Positions 1 through 6,147 of a DNA stretch of 11,965 bases are shown here, piece after piece; position 1 is the first letter of the stretch; the number at the start of each line of letters is the position of its first letter. The notes beneath the pieces are model-generated. The model ran no database searches and was not told the DNA's origin. It worked only from the letters and a program-made list of their open reading frames with translations. Source of the DNA: Verrucomicrobiota bacterium (GTDB taxonomy: Bacteria > Verrucomicrobiota > Verrucomicrobiia > Opitutales > Opitutaceae); assembly GCA_023399155.1 (NCBI GenBank), contig JAEWQP010000037.1, positions 1-11,965 of the forward strand, read 5' to 3'. The position numbers and the translations under genes were made by a program.

Positions 1-184
1 ACTGGAAGCCGCTCTCGTAGTCTCCTGTCGGACTGGTTACTATTGCGACGTCGCACTGCTCACCACTGCGACAACCTTCCGATTACCGATCAAGTCGACG
101 CCTGTAGGCATCCGGCTTTACGCTTACCAGTCACCAACTCCGACTCGTGAGGACCTACGCGGCCAGCGCCCGCGATGCTCGCGA
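1..184. other. Left-edge stretch without a recognised gene
   Basis: No reading frame here resembles a known protein, and no RNA gene, promoter or terminator stands out. It looks less GC-biased than the rest of the window. It lies immediately left of the mobile region, so it may be the flank of the insertion or debris from an older element. I cannot assign a function. Confidence 0.4.
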
Positions 185-585
185 GCGAGCCAAAGGGGTC
201 AAGGCGTGTTTTGTTGGTTTGTCATTGAAGGCTGTTTTTCCCGGGGCGGAGAATGGGCAATGGCGCGCAAGCTCAGGATGGAGGAAGCGGGTGCAACTTA
301 CCACGTGATCAACCGGGGTAACTACCGGCGTGACCTGTTCGAGAGCGCGGGCTCGGCGCGTGCCTTCCTGGAGACGTTGTTCGAAGCGGCGGGTAAGTTT
401 CAGTGGCACGTGCATGGCTATGTGCTAATGAGGAATCATTTCCACTTGGCGGTGGAAACGCTGGAGCCTACGCTGGGCGAGGGGATGCACTGGCTGCAGG
501 GAACGATGGCCGTTCGGTTCAATCGTTTTCGCGCTGAGCAGGGTCACCTGTTCCAGGGTCGCTACAAGGCGATGCCCATCGAGGA
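185..585 (+). repeat. Partial duplicate of the RAYT element 5' end (copy 1)
   Basis: This 401-bp segment matches 589-989 at an exact 404-bp offset with 13 substitutions counted by eye (about 97% identity) and no indels. The match covers the element's left end, the leader and the first 108 codons of the transposase. Homology ends abruptly at base 585, inside the codon after MPIE. The missing 3' part of this copy is not found downstream of the full copy, so a simple nested insertion does not explain it. Confidence 0.9.
191..212 (+). repeat. Left terminal inverted repeat of the RAYT region
   Basis: The motif CAAAGGGGTCAAGGCG plus TGTTTT pairs as an inverted repeat with 1598-1619, matching at 20 of 22 positions. 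The same 22 bp occur again at 595-616, in front of the full transposase copy. Short GGGGTC-containing inverted ends are common around RAYT/REP-associated transposases in many phyla. I read this as the left boundary of the element. Confidence 0.7.
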
Positions 586-712
586 GGGGCGAGCCAAAGG
601 GGTCAAGGCGTGTTTTGTCGGTTTGTCGTTGACGCCTGTTGTTCCCGGGGCGGAGAAAGGGCAATGGCGCGCAAGCTCAGGAAGGAGGAAGCGGGTGCGA
701 CTTACCACGTGA
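260..712 (+). pseudogene. Truncated RAYT/IS200-like transposase (copy 1)
   Basis: This is the N-terminal 108 residues of a Y1_Tnp-type (HUH single-strand) transposase, nearly identical to the intact gene downstream. It starts MARKLRMEEAG and keeps the HUH motif (HFH at residues 60-62). It loses the catalytic tyrosine helix and the whole C-terminal domain at base 585. Beyond the junction the frame runs 43 codons out of register through the start of copy 2 and stops at 712, giving a 150-residue chimera with a meaningless tail. The 404-bp offset is not a multiple of three, so the two copies cannot fuse in frame. It should be inactive as a transposase, although a DNA-binding or dominant-negative fragment cannot be excluded. 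Confidence 0.85.
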
Positions 713-989
713 TCAACCGGGGTAACTACCGGCGGGACCTGTTCGAGAGCGCGGGGTCGGCGCGTGCCTTCCTGGAGACGTTGTTCGAAGCGGCGGGTAA
801 GTTTCAGTGGCACGTGCATGGCTATGTGCTGATGAGGAATCATTTCCACCTGGCGGTGGAAACGCTGGAGCCTACGCTAGGCGAGGGGATGCACTGGCTG
901 CAGGGAACGATGGCCGTTCGGTTCAATCGTTTTCGCGCTGAGCAGGGTCACCTGTTCCAGGGTCGCTACAAGGCGATGCCCATCGAGGA
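589..989 (+). repeat. Duplicate of the RAYT element 5' end (copy 2, within the full element)
   Basis: This is the second copy of the 401-bp repeat. It continues into the complete transposase gene. Differences from copy 1 cluster in the leader just before the start codon, where five substitutions fall close together; within the coding part they are scattered. The pattern suggests divergence after duplication, or an origin from two slightly different element copies. Confidence 0.9.
595..616 (+). repeat. Internal copy of the left terminal repeat
   Basis: It is identical to 191-212 over all 22 bases and sits 48 bp before the start codon of the intact transposase. Paired with 1598-1619 it delimits a self-contained element of about 1.02 kb. 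That makes 596-1618 the likely complete unit and 185-585 an extra partial unit. Confidence 0.65.
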
Positions 990-1599
990 CAGCGCCGCGT
1001 TGGCGCAGGTCGTCGACTACATCCATCTCAATCCCGTGCGCGCCAAGGTGGTGGAAGCGCGGTGGCTCCCAAATTACCGCTGGAGCAGCGTGGCGGCACT
1101 GCTCAAGGGGCCGAGGCCCGCGCAGCTGTGCGCTGGGGTCTGGCTGCAGCAGCGGGGCGGATGGTGCGATGACGCTGCGGGAATTCGCAGCTATGTGAGT
1201 TATCTGGTGGAGGTGGCTCGTGATGAGGCCTCGTGGGAGCAGAAGGGCGTGGTCGGTCTATCCAAAGGTTGGGCGATCGGCACCCACGGCTGGCGCCGGG
1301 CTCTGGCGAAGGAGTATACGCAGGCATCTCTCGCCCGGGGGCTTGCGACCGCAGACCGCCTCGCGCTGCGACACGACACTTGGGAACAGGCGCTCGCCCA
1401 AGGCCTTCAGGCCCTGGGCCGTTCCGAGTCAGAACTGGTCTCACGCCCGCGCAAGCAGGCATGGAAACTGGAACTGGCGCAGCAGATCCGGCAGACCTGC
1501 GGCGCAAGAATCCGGTGGCTGGCTGAACGACTGCACTTGGGAAAGCCCGAAACCCTTCGCGGCTATCTCCACCGGCTCAATCAGGCCAATAGCAAATAA
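664..1599 (+). CDS. RAYT-like REP-associated tyrosine transposase (Y1_Tnp family)
   Basis: The 311-residue protein begins MARKLRKEEAG with a GGAG ribosome-binding site nine bases upstream. An in-frame start at 610 would add 18 unsupported residues. The Y1_Tnp domain spans about residues 10-145. The HUH metal-binding motif is HFH at 60-62 and the catalytic tyrosine is Tyr119 in the DYIHLNPVRA helix. A WSS segment (140-142), typical of this family, follows. The C-terminal part has a helix-turn-helix-like stretch (about 267-305: LAQQIRQ, WLAERLHLG, LRGYLHRL) like that in larger RAYT-type proteins. Family members cut and join single-stranded DNA at small palindromic repeats. The gene looks intact and lies inside short inverted repeats. 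Domesticated RAYTs are usually single-copy, so the adjacent partial copy suggests recent mobility or recombination. Confidence 0.9.
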   Translation: MARKLRKEEAGATYHVINRGNYRRDLFESAGSARAFLETLFEAAGKFQWHVHGYVLMRNHFHLAVETLEPTLGEGMHWLQGTMAVRFNRFRAEQGHLFQGRYKAMPIEDSAALAQVVDYIHLNPVRAKVVEARWLPNYRWSSVAALLKGPRPAQLCAGVWLQQRGGWCDDAAGIRSYVSYLVEVARDEASWEQKGVVGLSKGWAIGTHGWRRALAKEYTQASLARGLATADRLALRHDTWEQALAQGLQALGRSESELVSRPRKQAWKLELAQQIRQTCGARIRWLAERLHLGKPETLRGYLHRLNQANSK

Positions 1600-1619
1600 A
1601 ACACGGCTTGACCCCTTTC
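1598..1619 (-). repeat. Right terminal inverted repeat of the RAYT element
   Basis: The bases AAAACACGGCTTGACC plus CCTTTC are the reverse complement of the left end with two mismatches. The repeat overlaps the last two bases of the transposase stop codon, so the gene fills the element right up to its boundary. Confidence 0.65.
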
Positions 1620-1680
1620 TTTCACCCTTCCGGCTGCTGCTCGATGAGGACGGCCGAGAAAAGGTCGCGCACTTGCTGCG

Positions 1681-2136
1681 TCAGTTGCCACGGTGAGCGG
1701 CCTTGTTATCACCGTCAGACGTGGCCCGATCCCGGTGCGTCGAGACCCACCAGGTCAGGCCGAATGGATCGCGAAAGCCGCCGCCGCGGCCGTAGGATTG
1801 CTCGGCGACAGGCATGGTGATCGAGGCTCCTGCCGCGACCACGCGCGCGAAATAGGCGTCGACCTCGCTCATGTAGATGAAGAGGTGCACCGGCGAGCCG
1901 CCAACAGTCTCCACGCCGCGCATGTCGGGGAAGTCCGGCGTCTCGCTGGTCATCATGAACGTCGAGTTGCCGATGCGGAATTCCGCGTGGCGGACGTTGC
2001 CCTGGTCATCGCGTTGACAGCTGATCTCCTCGGCGCCCATCACCGAGGTGTAGAACGCGAGCGCCTTGGCGGCATCGCGGAAGATGAGGTAGGGCGAGAC
2101 CGTGGAGAATTCGGGACGGACGTTCAGCAGGTTCAT
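1681..2136 (-). CDS. VOC family (glyoxalase/PhnB-like) protein
   Basis: This is a 151-residue vicinal-oxygen-chelate protein of the PhnB-like subgroup. Two beta-alpha-beta-beta-beta halves can be followed. The first has SPYLIFRDAAKALAFYTSVMG (residues 14-34), where family members carry PYLxFxGxAxEAxxFY. The second starts near PVHLFIYM (82-89) and ends with FRDPFGLTWWVSTH (121-134), close to the PhnB signature FxDPFGxxWxxxTH. I chose the ATG at 2136 because the 45 residues upstream in the open frame are low-complexity and do not look like protein. No Shine-Dalgarno sequence is visible. Substrates are rarely known for this subgroup; members are often annotated as glyoxalase or bleomycin resistance on fold alone. 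It follows adk on the same strand about 130 bp away. Confidence 0.85.
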   Translation of the reverse strand: MNLLNVRPEFSTVSPYLIFRDAAKALAFYTSVMGAEEISCQRDDQGNVRHAEFRIGNSTFMMTSETPDFPDMRGVETVGGSPVHLFIYMSEVDAYFARVVAAGASITMPVAEQSYGRGGGFRDPFGLTWWVSTHRDRATSDGDNKAAHRGN

Positions 2137-2267
2137 GATCGGAAAGATGAACCCGCACGGAAGCCGACTTCTGGGAATCCACAACCGTTCGGCAGCCTTC
2201 CGCTTCCGACCGGAGGGTGGGGAGCGGGTGCGTGGGGGCGCGGCGCAGCCGCTCCCTGTGCCTTCGC

Positions 2268-3029
2268 TCAACGCAGGCCGGTCGTCGCCGCCGGTGGCAG
2301 CTCGATCATCAGGCGGCGGAAAACTTCGCCGGGCGGGGCGCCGGCATCGATGGTGGCGAGGAGCCCCCGGTCCCGATAGAACGCGATTACCGCATCCGCT
2401 TCGGCATGGTAGGCCTCAAGCCGGATGTGTATCGTCTCGGGACGATCATCCGGCCGCTGGACCAGCGCGCCGCCACAGCTGTCACACACGCCCGGGACTA
2501 TCGGTGCGTGGCTCTCCACGTGCCAGCTGGCGCGACAACGTGAACAGATCCGGCGTCCGGAGAGCCGGTGGATGATGGTTTGTTCATCGGCGTCCAGCAG
2601 CACGACGCGGTCGAGGCACGTGCCGACACCGGTCAGCATTTCGTCCAGCGCGTGGGCCTGGTCGACCGTGCGCGGGAATCCATCGAGCAGGAAACCATGA
2701 TTGCAGTGCAGGCAGCGGATGCGCTCGCGGACGAGTGCCACGACCGTCTCATCCGACACGAGGCCGCCCCGGTGCATCGTGGCCATGGCCTCGGCCATAA
2801 CCGGGGAACGGGCTGCGTCGCAGGAGTGATGGGCGGCGCGGAACACGTCGCCCGTCGAAAGGTGGCAGGCTCCCAACGTGTCGACCAGGCGCGCGGCCTG
2901 CGTGCCTTTGCCGACCCCGGGCGGGCCCAGGAGGATGACGTGCCACGGGCGCCGTGGCAGCGGGCCTGAGTCGTGACACCGGGCGTCACCACCCAGGAGC
3001 CAGGCGGTGCGATCGCCGGACGGGTGCAT
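2268..3029 (-). CDS. adk: Adenylate kinase with zinc-type LID
   Basis: It catalyses ATP + AMP to 2 ADP in the cytoplasm. In this 253-residue protein the P-loop is GPPGVGKGT (35-43), the AMP site is HLSTGDVFR (56-64) and the core motif is DGFPRT (116-121). A long LID follows with a CxxC...CxxC zinc motif (Cys162, Cys165, Cys182, Cys185). QRPDDRPETIHIRLEAY (191-207) is the usual post-LID signature, so all catalytic landmarks are present. It is longer than the usual 215-220 residues, mainly because about 30 residues precede the first beta strand. No internal ATG can remove that extension; a GTG start is possible, or the extension is real. No ribosome-binding site is visible. It is not linked to secY or ribosomal protein genes, the usual adk setting, so it could be a paralogue. 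Confidence 0.93.
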   Translation of the reverse strand: MHPSGDRTAWLLGGDARCHDSGPLPRRPWHVILLGPPGVGKGTQAARLVDTLGACHLSTGDVFRAAHHSCDAARSPVMAEAMATMHRGGLVSDETVVALVRERIRCLHCNHGFLLDGFPRTVDQAHALDEMLTGVGTCLDRVVLLDADEQTIIHRLSGRRICSRCRASWHVESHAPIVPGVCDSCGGALVQRPDDRPETIHIRLEAYHAEADAVIAFYRDRGLLATIDAGAPPGEVFRRLMIELPPAATTGLR

Positions 3030-3225
3030 CAGGAAACGGGTGAGGTTTTTGGGGTAACCGTGGGGGCGGCGGCAGGACGGTGAACAAACCCGCGGCCGGC
3101 GTCAGCCCATTTCGGCGCGCGTCTGAAGCCGGCGGCGGAATTCGGTCGCTGACCTCTCACAGCCGAACGTTTCCGCGACACACGGGGATTGCCGAGTTCG
3201 CCCAAACCGGGCACCAGATGCCCTC
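3030..3225. promoter_or_regulatory. Divergent intergenic region between adk and tatC
   Basis: The 196 bp separate two divergent genes and so must hold promoters for both. I see no clear -35/-10 pair, operator palindrome or riboswitch. A short frame on the minus strand (3029-3214) ends overlapping the adk start but has no protein-like character. Confidence 0.4.
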
Positions 3226-4035
3226 GTGAGGTTACCGGAAGACGAAGAGGCCGGCGGCGGCGCAGCGGAGGGCGAACACGGTGAAAAAGTGATGGGCTTC
3301 CTCGATCACCTCGAGGAACTGCGCATGACCCTGTTCAAGTGCGTGGTGGCGTTCGTCATCGGCGCCGTGCTCGTCGCCATCTTTTTCAGCGAGTTCAAGG
3401 CCTTCCTGGACTGGCCGATGGAGCGCGGGAAACTCACGAGCGGAAGTCCCGAGGTGATGCAGACCATCACCAACTCGATGATGGGCGCGTTTTCCGTCTT
3501 CATCTCCATCGGGTTCGTCGGGGCGGTGTTCTTCGCCATGCCCTTCATGCTTCTCTTTTTCGGGCAGTTCGTGGCGCCGGCACTGACGCCGAAGGAGAAA
3601 CGCCTGCTCATCCCCGCGGCCATCGCAGCGCTGCTGCTCTTCGTCGCCGGCGGCGCGTTCGCATTCTTCCTGCTCATGCCGAGTGTCATTGAGTTCTCGA
3701 TCAAGTCGAACGTCATCCTCAAGACCGCCTACCTGTTGCCGCTCGATTCGTATTACTCGACGGTCACCTGGATGGTGCTCGGACTCGGCGCGGCCTTTCA
3801 GTTCCCGATGATCCTGCAGATCCTGATCTACCTGGATTTGATTTCCGTCGCCACCCTGCGCAACTGGCGGCGCCTGGCGGTGGTGGTCTGTATGGTCGTG
3901 GCGGCACTCATCACGCCGACGCCGGATGCGATCCCGATGCTGATGTGCGCGGTGCCGCTGTATCTCCTCTACGAAGCGGCAATCGTCGTCGCGATGGTTT
4001 ATACCGCACCGTTGGCCGCGCGCTCGCGAGTGTGA
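3226..4035 (+). CDS. tatC: Sec-independent protein translocase TatC
   Basis: TatC is the inner-membrane receptor of the twin-arginine pathway, which exports folded proteins. The 269-residue protein opens with an acidic Gly-rich cytoplasmic tail, then the family signature FLDHLEELRMTLFKC (25-39). Six membrane segments follow at about 36-55, 88-112, 128-152, 178-202, 214-230 and 236-258. FFGQFVAPALTPKEK (111-125) is the conserved first cytoplasmic loop that binds signal peptides. FQFP (191-194) and LRNWRR...ITPTPD (211-234) are the late signatures. The start is GTG at 3226; ATG at 3292, directly before GFLDHLEELR, is an alternative that drops 22 residues. No Shine-Dalgarno sequence is seen for either. 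No tatA/tatB lies in the window, so the other Tat components must be encoded elsewhere. Confidence 0.95.
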   Translation: MRLPEDEEAGGGAAEGEHGEKVMGFLDHLEELRMTLFKCVVAFVIGAVLVAIFFSEFKAFLDWPMERGKLTSGSPEVMQTITNSMMGAFSVFISIGFVGAVFFAMPFMLLFFGQFVAPALTPKEKRLLIPAAIAALLLFVAGGAFAFFLLMPSVIEFSIKSNVILKTAYLLPLDSYYSTVTWMVLGLGAAFQFPMILQILIYLDLISVATLRNWRRLAVVVCMVVAALITPTPDAIPMLMCAVPLYLLYEAAIVVAMVYTAPLAARSRV

Positions 4036-4149
4036 GTTGACGCCCGGATGTGCCACGGCCGCAGGCACGGTTCGACCCGCGAGCCGCCTGGCAGCAGAAT
4101 CGCACGGCCGAACCAATCGCGGCGGGGGAGGCCTGGGCTGGATGTGACA

Positions 4150-4173
4150 AAGGACGGTCGGAGGACCGTCCTT
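4150..4173. terminator. Hairpin between convergent tatC and small membrane protein gene
   Basis: A perfect 10-bp stem (AAGGACGGTC / GACCGTCCTT) encloses a GGAG tetraloop. It lies 115 bp after the tatC stop and 45 bp beyond the stop of the opposing gene, which suits a shared bidirectional terminator. There is no long T run on either side, only TT(C) or TTTGT, so termination may be weak or the hairpin may have another role. Confidence 0.6.
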
Positions 4174-4218
4174 CGGGAAACTGCCTGGCGGCCGCGTGTG
4201 GTGGCCGCGCGAGGTGCG

Positions 4219-4467
4219 TCAGCGCTTGTGCGCCGCGTCTTCCCGTTGGCCGCGGAACACCACGCGGAACATCTGCCACGCGAGCCAGAACACCCCGGCC
4301 ATGCACGCCCCGGTGAAGGCGCCAATCAGATTGATCCAGAGCGGACTCTCCGACGGCACATGGCTGCGCGCGATCCAGGTGAAGAAGAGAAAGGCGGCCA
4401 GGGTCAGGGCTGAATCCAGCACGACGTTGCCAGCCACGCGAGAGTCCTGGGGGGCGTTCGATGACAT
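4219..4467 (-). CDS. Small two-helix membrane protein, function unknown
   Basis: This is an 82-residue protein that I cannot assign to a named family. Two hydrophobic segments are evident: VVLDSALTLAAFLFFTWIA (residues 15-33) and INLIGAFTGACMAGVFWLAW (44-63). A short polar loop, RSHVPSESPLW, joins them. The C-terminus is basic and hydrophilic (QREDAAHKR), as expected for a cytoplasmic tail under the positive-inside rule. I chose the ATG at 4467 (MSSNAPQ); an in-frame ATG at 4488 would add MGLLLLG. Neither has a ribosome-binding site. It is convergent with tatC, and nothing in the sequence ties it to Tat export. Confidence 0.65.
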   Translation of the reverse strand: MSSNAPQDSRVAGNVVLDSALTLAAFLFFTWIARSHVPSESPLWINLIGAFTGACMAGVFWLAWQMFRVVFRGQREDAAHKR

Positions 4468-4555
4468 GCCCAGGAGGAGAAGTCCCATCGCGCCGCGGTG
4501 TCGATGGAAAAACCGCCCGCGGCCCGGGCGATAAGGCCCGCCCCGGCCCGCGCCG

Positions 4556-4569
4556 GAATGACGTCATTC
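4556..4569. repeat. Perfect 14-bp palindrome GAATGACGTCATTC
   Basis: The sequence equals its own reverse complement over 14 bases, with core TGACGTCA. It lies 89 bp upstream of the small membrane protein start. It could be an operator for a dimeric regulator. No second copy is seen in the window. Confidence 0.5.
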
Positions 4570-4615
4570 GGTCTGATGTCCCCCGAGCGGGGCCGCTCTC
4601 GCGGGGCCGTCCCAA

Positions 4616-4669
4616 CTCGTCCTCATTCTCGTTCTCATTCTCATTCTCGTTCTCTTTCTCGTTCTCGGT
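4616..4669 (+). repeat. Hexanucleotide microsatellite (CTCRTT)n
   Basis: Nine consecutive 6-bp units are present: CTCGTC, CTCATT, CTCGTT, CTCATT, CTCATT, CTCGTT, CTCTTT, CTCGTT, CTCGGT. Variation is concentrated at the fourth base. The pyrimidine-rich strand is the plus strand. The array is non-coding. Confidence 0.9.
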
Positions 4670-4755
4670 TTCGCCGTGGTCCCCCCGGGGATCTGCCGAG
4701 CATGAAAACGCGCGGGCTGCGCCGCCGCTCACCTTGCGAACAACGCAGGGGTGAG

Positions 4756-4791
4756 AAGGAGAAGGAGAACGAGAACGAGATAGAGAACGAG
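4756..4791 (-). repeat. Inverted hexanucleotide array (AASGAG)n
   Basis: Six units are present: AAGGAG, AAGGAG, AACGAG, AACGAG, ATAGAG, AACGAG. This is the reverse complement of the CTCGTT array at 4616-4669, so the two arrays form a long imperfect inverted repeat around 86 bp. It ends 13 bp past the stop codon of the PP2C gene. Confidence 0.9.
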
Positions 4792-4804
4792 GCGGCGGGG
4801 CGGA

Positions 4805-5713
4805 TCAACTCGCTGCCTGCACTTCGACGACCACGGCCGTGGTGTTGTCGCGGCCCGATTCGGCGACGGCTTCCTCCACAAGGTCCCGCGCCATCTCGCT
4901 GATCGGTTTGCCGGAACGGACGATTTCCTCGATCCGACGGTCCCACAAGCCGTCGATCAGGCCGTCGCTGCAAATGAGGAAGCGATCACCGGGCCGGTAG
5001 CCGACCGCTCCGATGTGCGGATCGATGAACTGGTGGCCGGCACCCAGCGCCTGCTGCAGCGAGTTGCGGGCCGGGTGCATACGCGCCTCGCGCTCGTTGA
5101 GTTTGCCGGCGCGGCGGAGCCAGCCGACCTGCGTGTGGTCGTGCGTGACCTGCTGCATCGGACCGGTCACCGGCAGGTAGTAGATGCGGCTGTCGCCGAC
5201 GTGCCCGAAATACATCCACTGCGGCGTGAACCAACACAGGCTCACGGTGGCGCCCATGCCGGCGCACTCCTCGTAGCTGTTGCTCAGGCGCGTGAGCTCG
5301 CGGTGGATGGCCGTGAACACCTCGCCGAGAAAATCCTGGAAACCGGCCGCGAGTCCGCCCGCGGAAAGGCGAAAGCTGCGCGGCAGCAGTTTGGCGATCT
5401 GCTCCACGGCGGTGCGGCTGGCGAACTCGCCGAGCTTGGCGCCGCCCATGCCGTCGCTCACGCCGAAGACGAAGTCGCCGCGATCCATCGGGGCGTCGCC
5501 ATACTTCCCCAGGAAACGCGGCTGCATGCCGTCGAAGGTGAGCGCGATGAACGCGTCCTCGTTGTTCTGCCGGAACCGTCCGCGATGCGTCATGCCGGAC
5601 CAGGCGAGGCGGATGCCCGCGGCCTTCGCGTCGCCGGGGGCGCCGGTTGTCGCACCGGCAGGTGCAGCGGGCGCTTGAGGGGATGCGGGAGTGGAGTCCT
5701 GCGAGGGAGACAT
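4805..5713 (-). CDS. PP2C-family serine/threonine protein phosphatase
   Basis: This is a metal-dependent cytoplasmic phosphatase of 302 residues. After a Pro/Ala-rich, probably disordered tail (2-32), the PP2C fold carries its motifs in order. They are RFRQNNEDAF (46-55, Asp53), VSDGMGG (85-91, metal Asp87), GATVSLCWF (154-162), GHVGDSRIYYL (170-180), VTHDHT (189-194), LQQALGA (219-225), ICSDGLIDGLW (247-257, Asp250) and GRDNTTAVVVEV (287-298, Asp289). All metal-binding acidic residues are present, so it should be active. I chose the ATG at 5713; the frame stays open upstream to 6007, but that part overlaps the kinase gene and is Arg-rich shadow sequence. It starts 17 bp after the kinase stop, so the two are almost certainly co-transcribed. 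The kinase or its targets are the obvious candidate substrates (inference). Confidence 0.93.
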   Translation of the reverse strand: MSPSQDSTPASPQAPAAPAGATTGAPGDAKAAGIRLAWSGMTHRGRFRQNNEDAFIALTFDGMQPRFLGKYGDAPMDRGDFVFGVSDGMGGAKLGEFASRTAVEQIAKLLPRSFRLSAGGLAAGFQDFLGEVFTAIHRELTRLSNSYEECAGMGATVSLCWFTPQWMYFGHVGDSRIYYLPVTGPMQQVTHDHTQVGWLRRAGKLNEREARMHPARNSLQQALGAGHQFIDPHIGAVGYRPGDRFLICSDGLIDGLWDRRIEEIVRSGKPISEMARDLVEEAVAESGRDNTTAVVVEVQAAS

Positions 5714-5730
5714 CGTCGGGATAAAGGGCG

Positions 5731-6147
5731 TCAGGCGGACGGGTCCGCTGGCGGTTTGAGCGACGTGGATGGGTCGTCCAGGATCGTGGCAAACTCGAAG
5801 TCGATCAGGCAGAAGCGGCCGTCGGACACGCGGTAGGTGACGTTGCGCAGGAACGGATCCTCGTGCCGCACGCCGTAGTTCTCGAGTTCCGCGTAGAGTT
5901 CCTTCATCCGCTCCTCGCTGAGGTGATCGACGATCTTGCCACAGTTGGTCGTCACGATCCGGAACTGCTCGGGATCCGACTCGAGCACGCGCGGCACGAA
6001 CGGACAACCGCGCTCCTCCAGATACTTGAGCACCTTCACTTCGTTCTCGAAGCGTTCCCGGGCCTGGTGCCCACGGAAGCTCTTGTGCACCCGTCCGTCG
6101 TAGCCGATGCGGACCTGCGCCCGGCGGGTGTCTTTGATGTCATGCAT
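5731..6147 (-). CDS. Minimal kinase-fold protein (RIO/APH-like), partner of PP2C
   Basis: This 138-residue protein has the core motifs of a protein-kinase-like fold in compressed form. VHKSF (20-24) offers the ATP-binding lysine Lys22, and FENEVKVLKYL (33-43) looks like helix C with Glu36. YGVRHEDPFLRNV (91-103) is a catalytic loop of HxD(x4)N type, with His95, Asp97 and Asn102. LIDFEF (114-119) is the metal-binding DFE variant of DFG, with Asp116. The chain ends about 20 residues later, so the usual C-lobe after the DFG is missing. Small RIO-, Kdo- or APH-like kinases have the same HxDxxxxN/DFE pattern. The ATG at 6147 (MHDIKD) is preferred; the frame is open to 6363, but the extra part crosses the AT-rich promoter region. 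It is first in an operon with the PP2C gene. Activity is plausible but untested. Confidence 0.75.
   Translation of the reverse strand: MHDIKDTRRAQVRIGYDGRVHKSFRGHQARERFENEVKVLKYLEERGCPFVPRVLESDPEQFRIVTTNCGKIVDHLSEERMKELYAELENYGVRHEDPFLRNVTYRVSDGRFCLIDFEFATILDDPSTSLKPPADPSA

Larger units (their letters stand above)
4468..4804. other. Repeat-rich non-coding stretch
   Basis: This 337-bp gap between two minus-strand genes contains a 14-bp palindrome and two hexanucleotide arrays of opposite orientation, listed separately. Frames crossing the arrays translate as Ser-Phe or Glu-Asn runs, which are by-products of the repeats. No promoter for the small membrane protein gene could be picked with confidence. 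Confidence 0.6.

Noticed and set aside
1103..1507. Minus-strand and alternative-frame open frames inside the transposase gene
   Set aside because: They overlap the intact transposase, are Arg/Pro/Ala-rich and show no domain or start signal.
185..1619. Nested insertion of one RAYT element into another
   Set aside because: The rest of copy 1 should then appear after 1619, but the sequence there is unrelated to the transposase 3' half.
3232..4116. Long minus-strand open frame (294 residues) opposite tatC
   Set aside because: It is antisense to a clear six-helix TatC. Its product is rich in His, Arg, Asp and Glu, the usual antisense by-product of GC-rich membrane protein genes.
3911..4732. Frames reading Glu-Asn or Ser-Phe repeats across the microsatellites
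   Set aside because: The repeat peptides arise from the hexanucleotide arrays. The flanking translation is Arg/Pro-rich and overlaps tatC and the small membrane protein gene.
4616..4791. CRISPR array
   Set aside because: The repeats are contiguous 6-bp units without spacers, in two opposite orientations, and there are no cas genes.
5714..6007. N-terminal extension of the PP2C protein (98 extra residues)
   Set aside because: It overlaps the kinase gene in another frame, is Arg-rich and lacks PP2C features. The ATG at 5713 fits the operon spacing.
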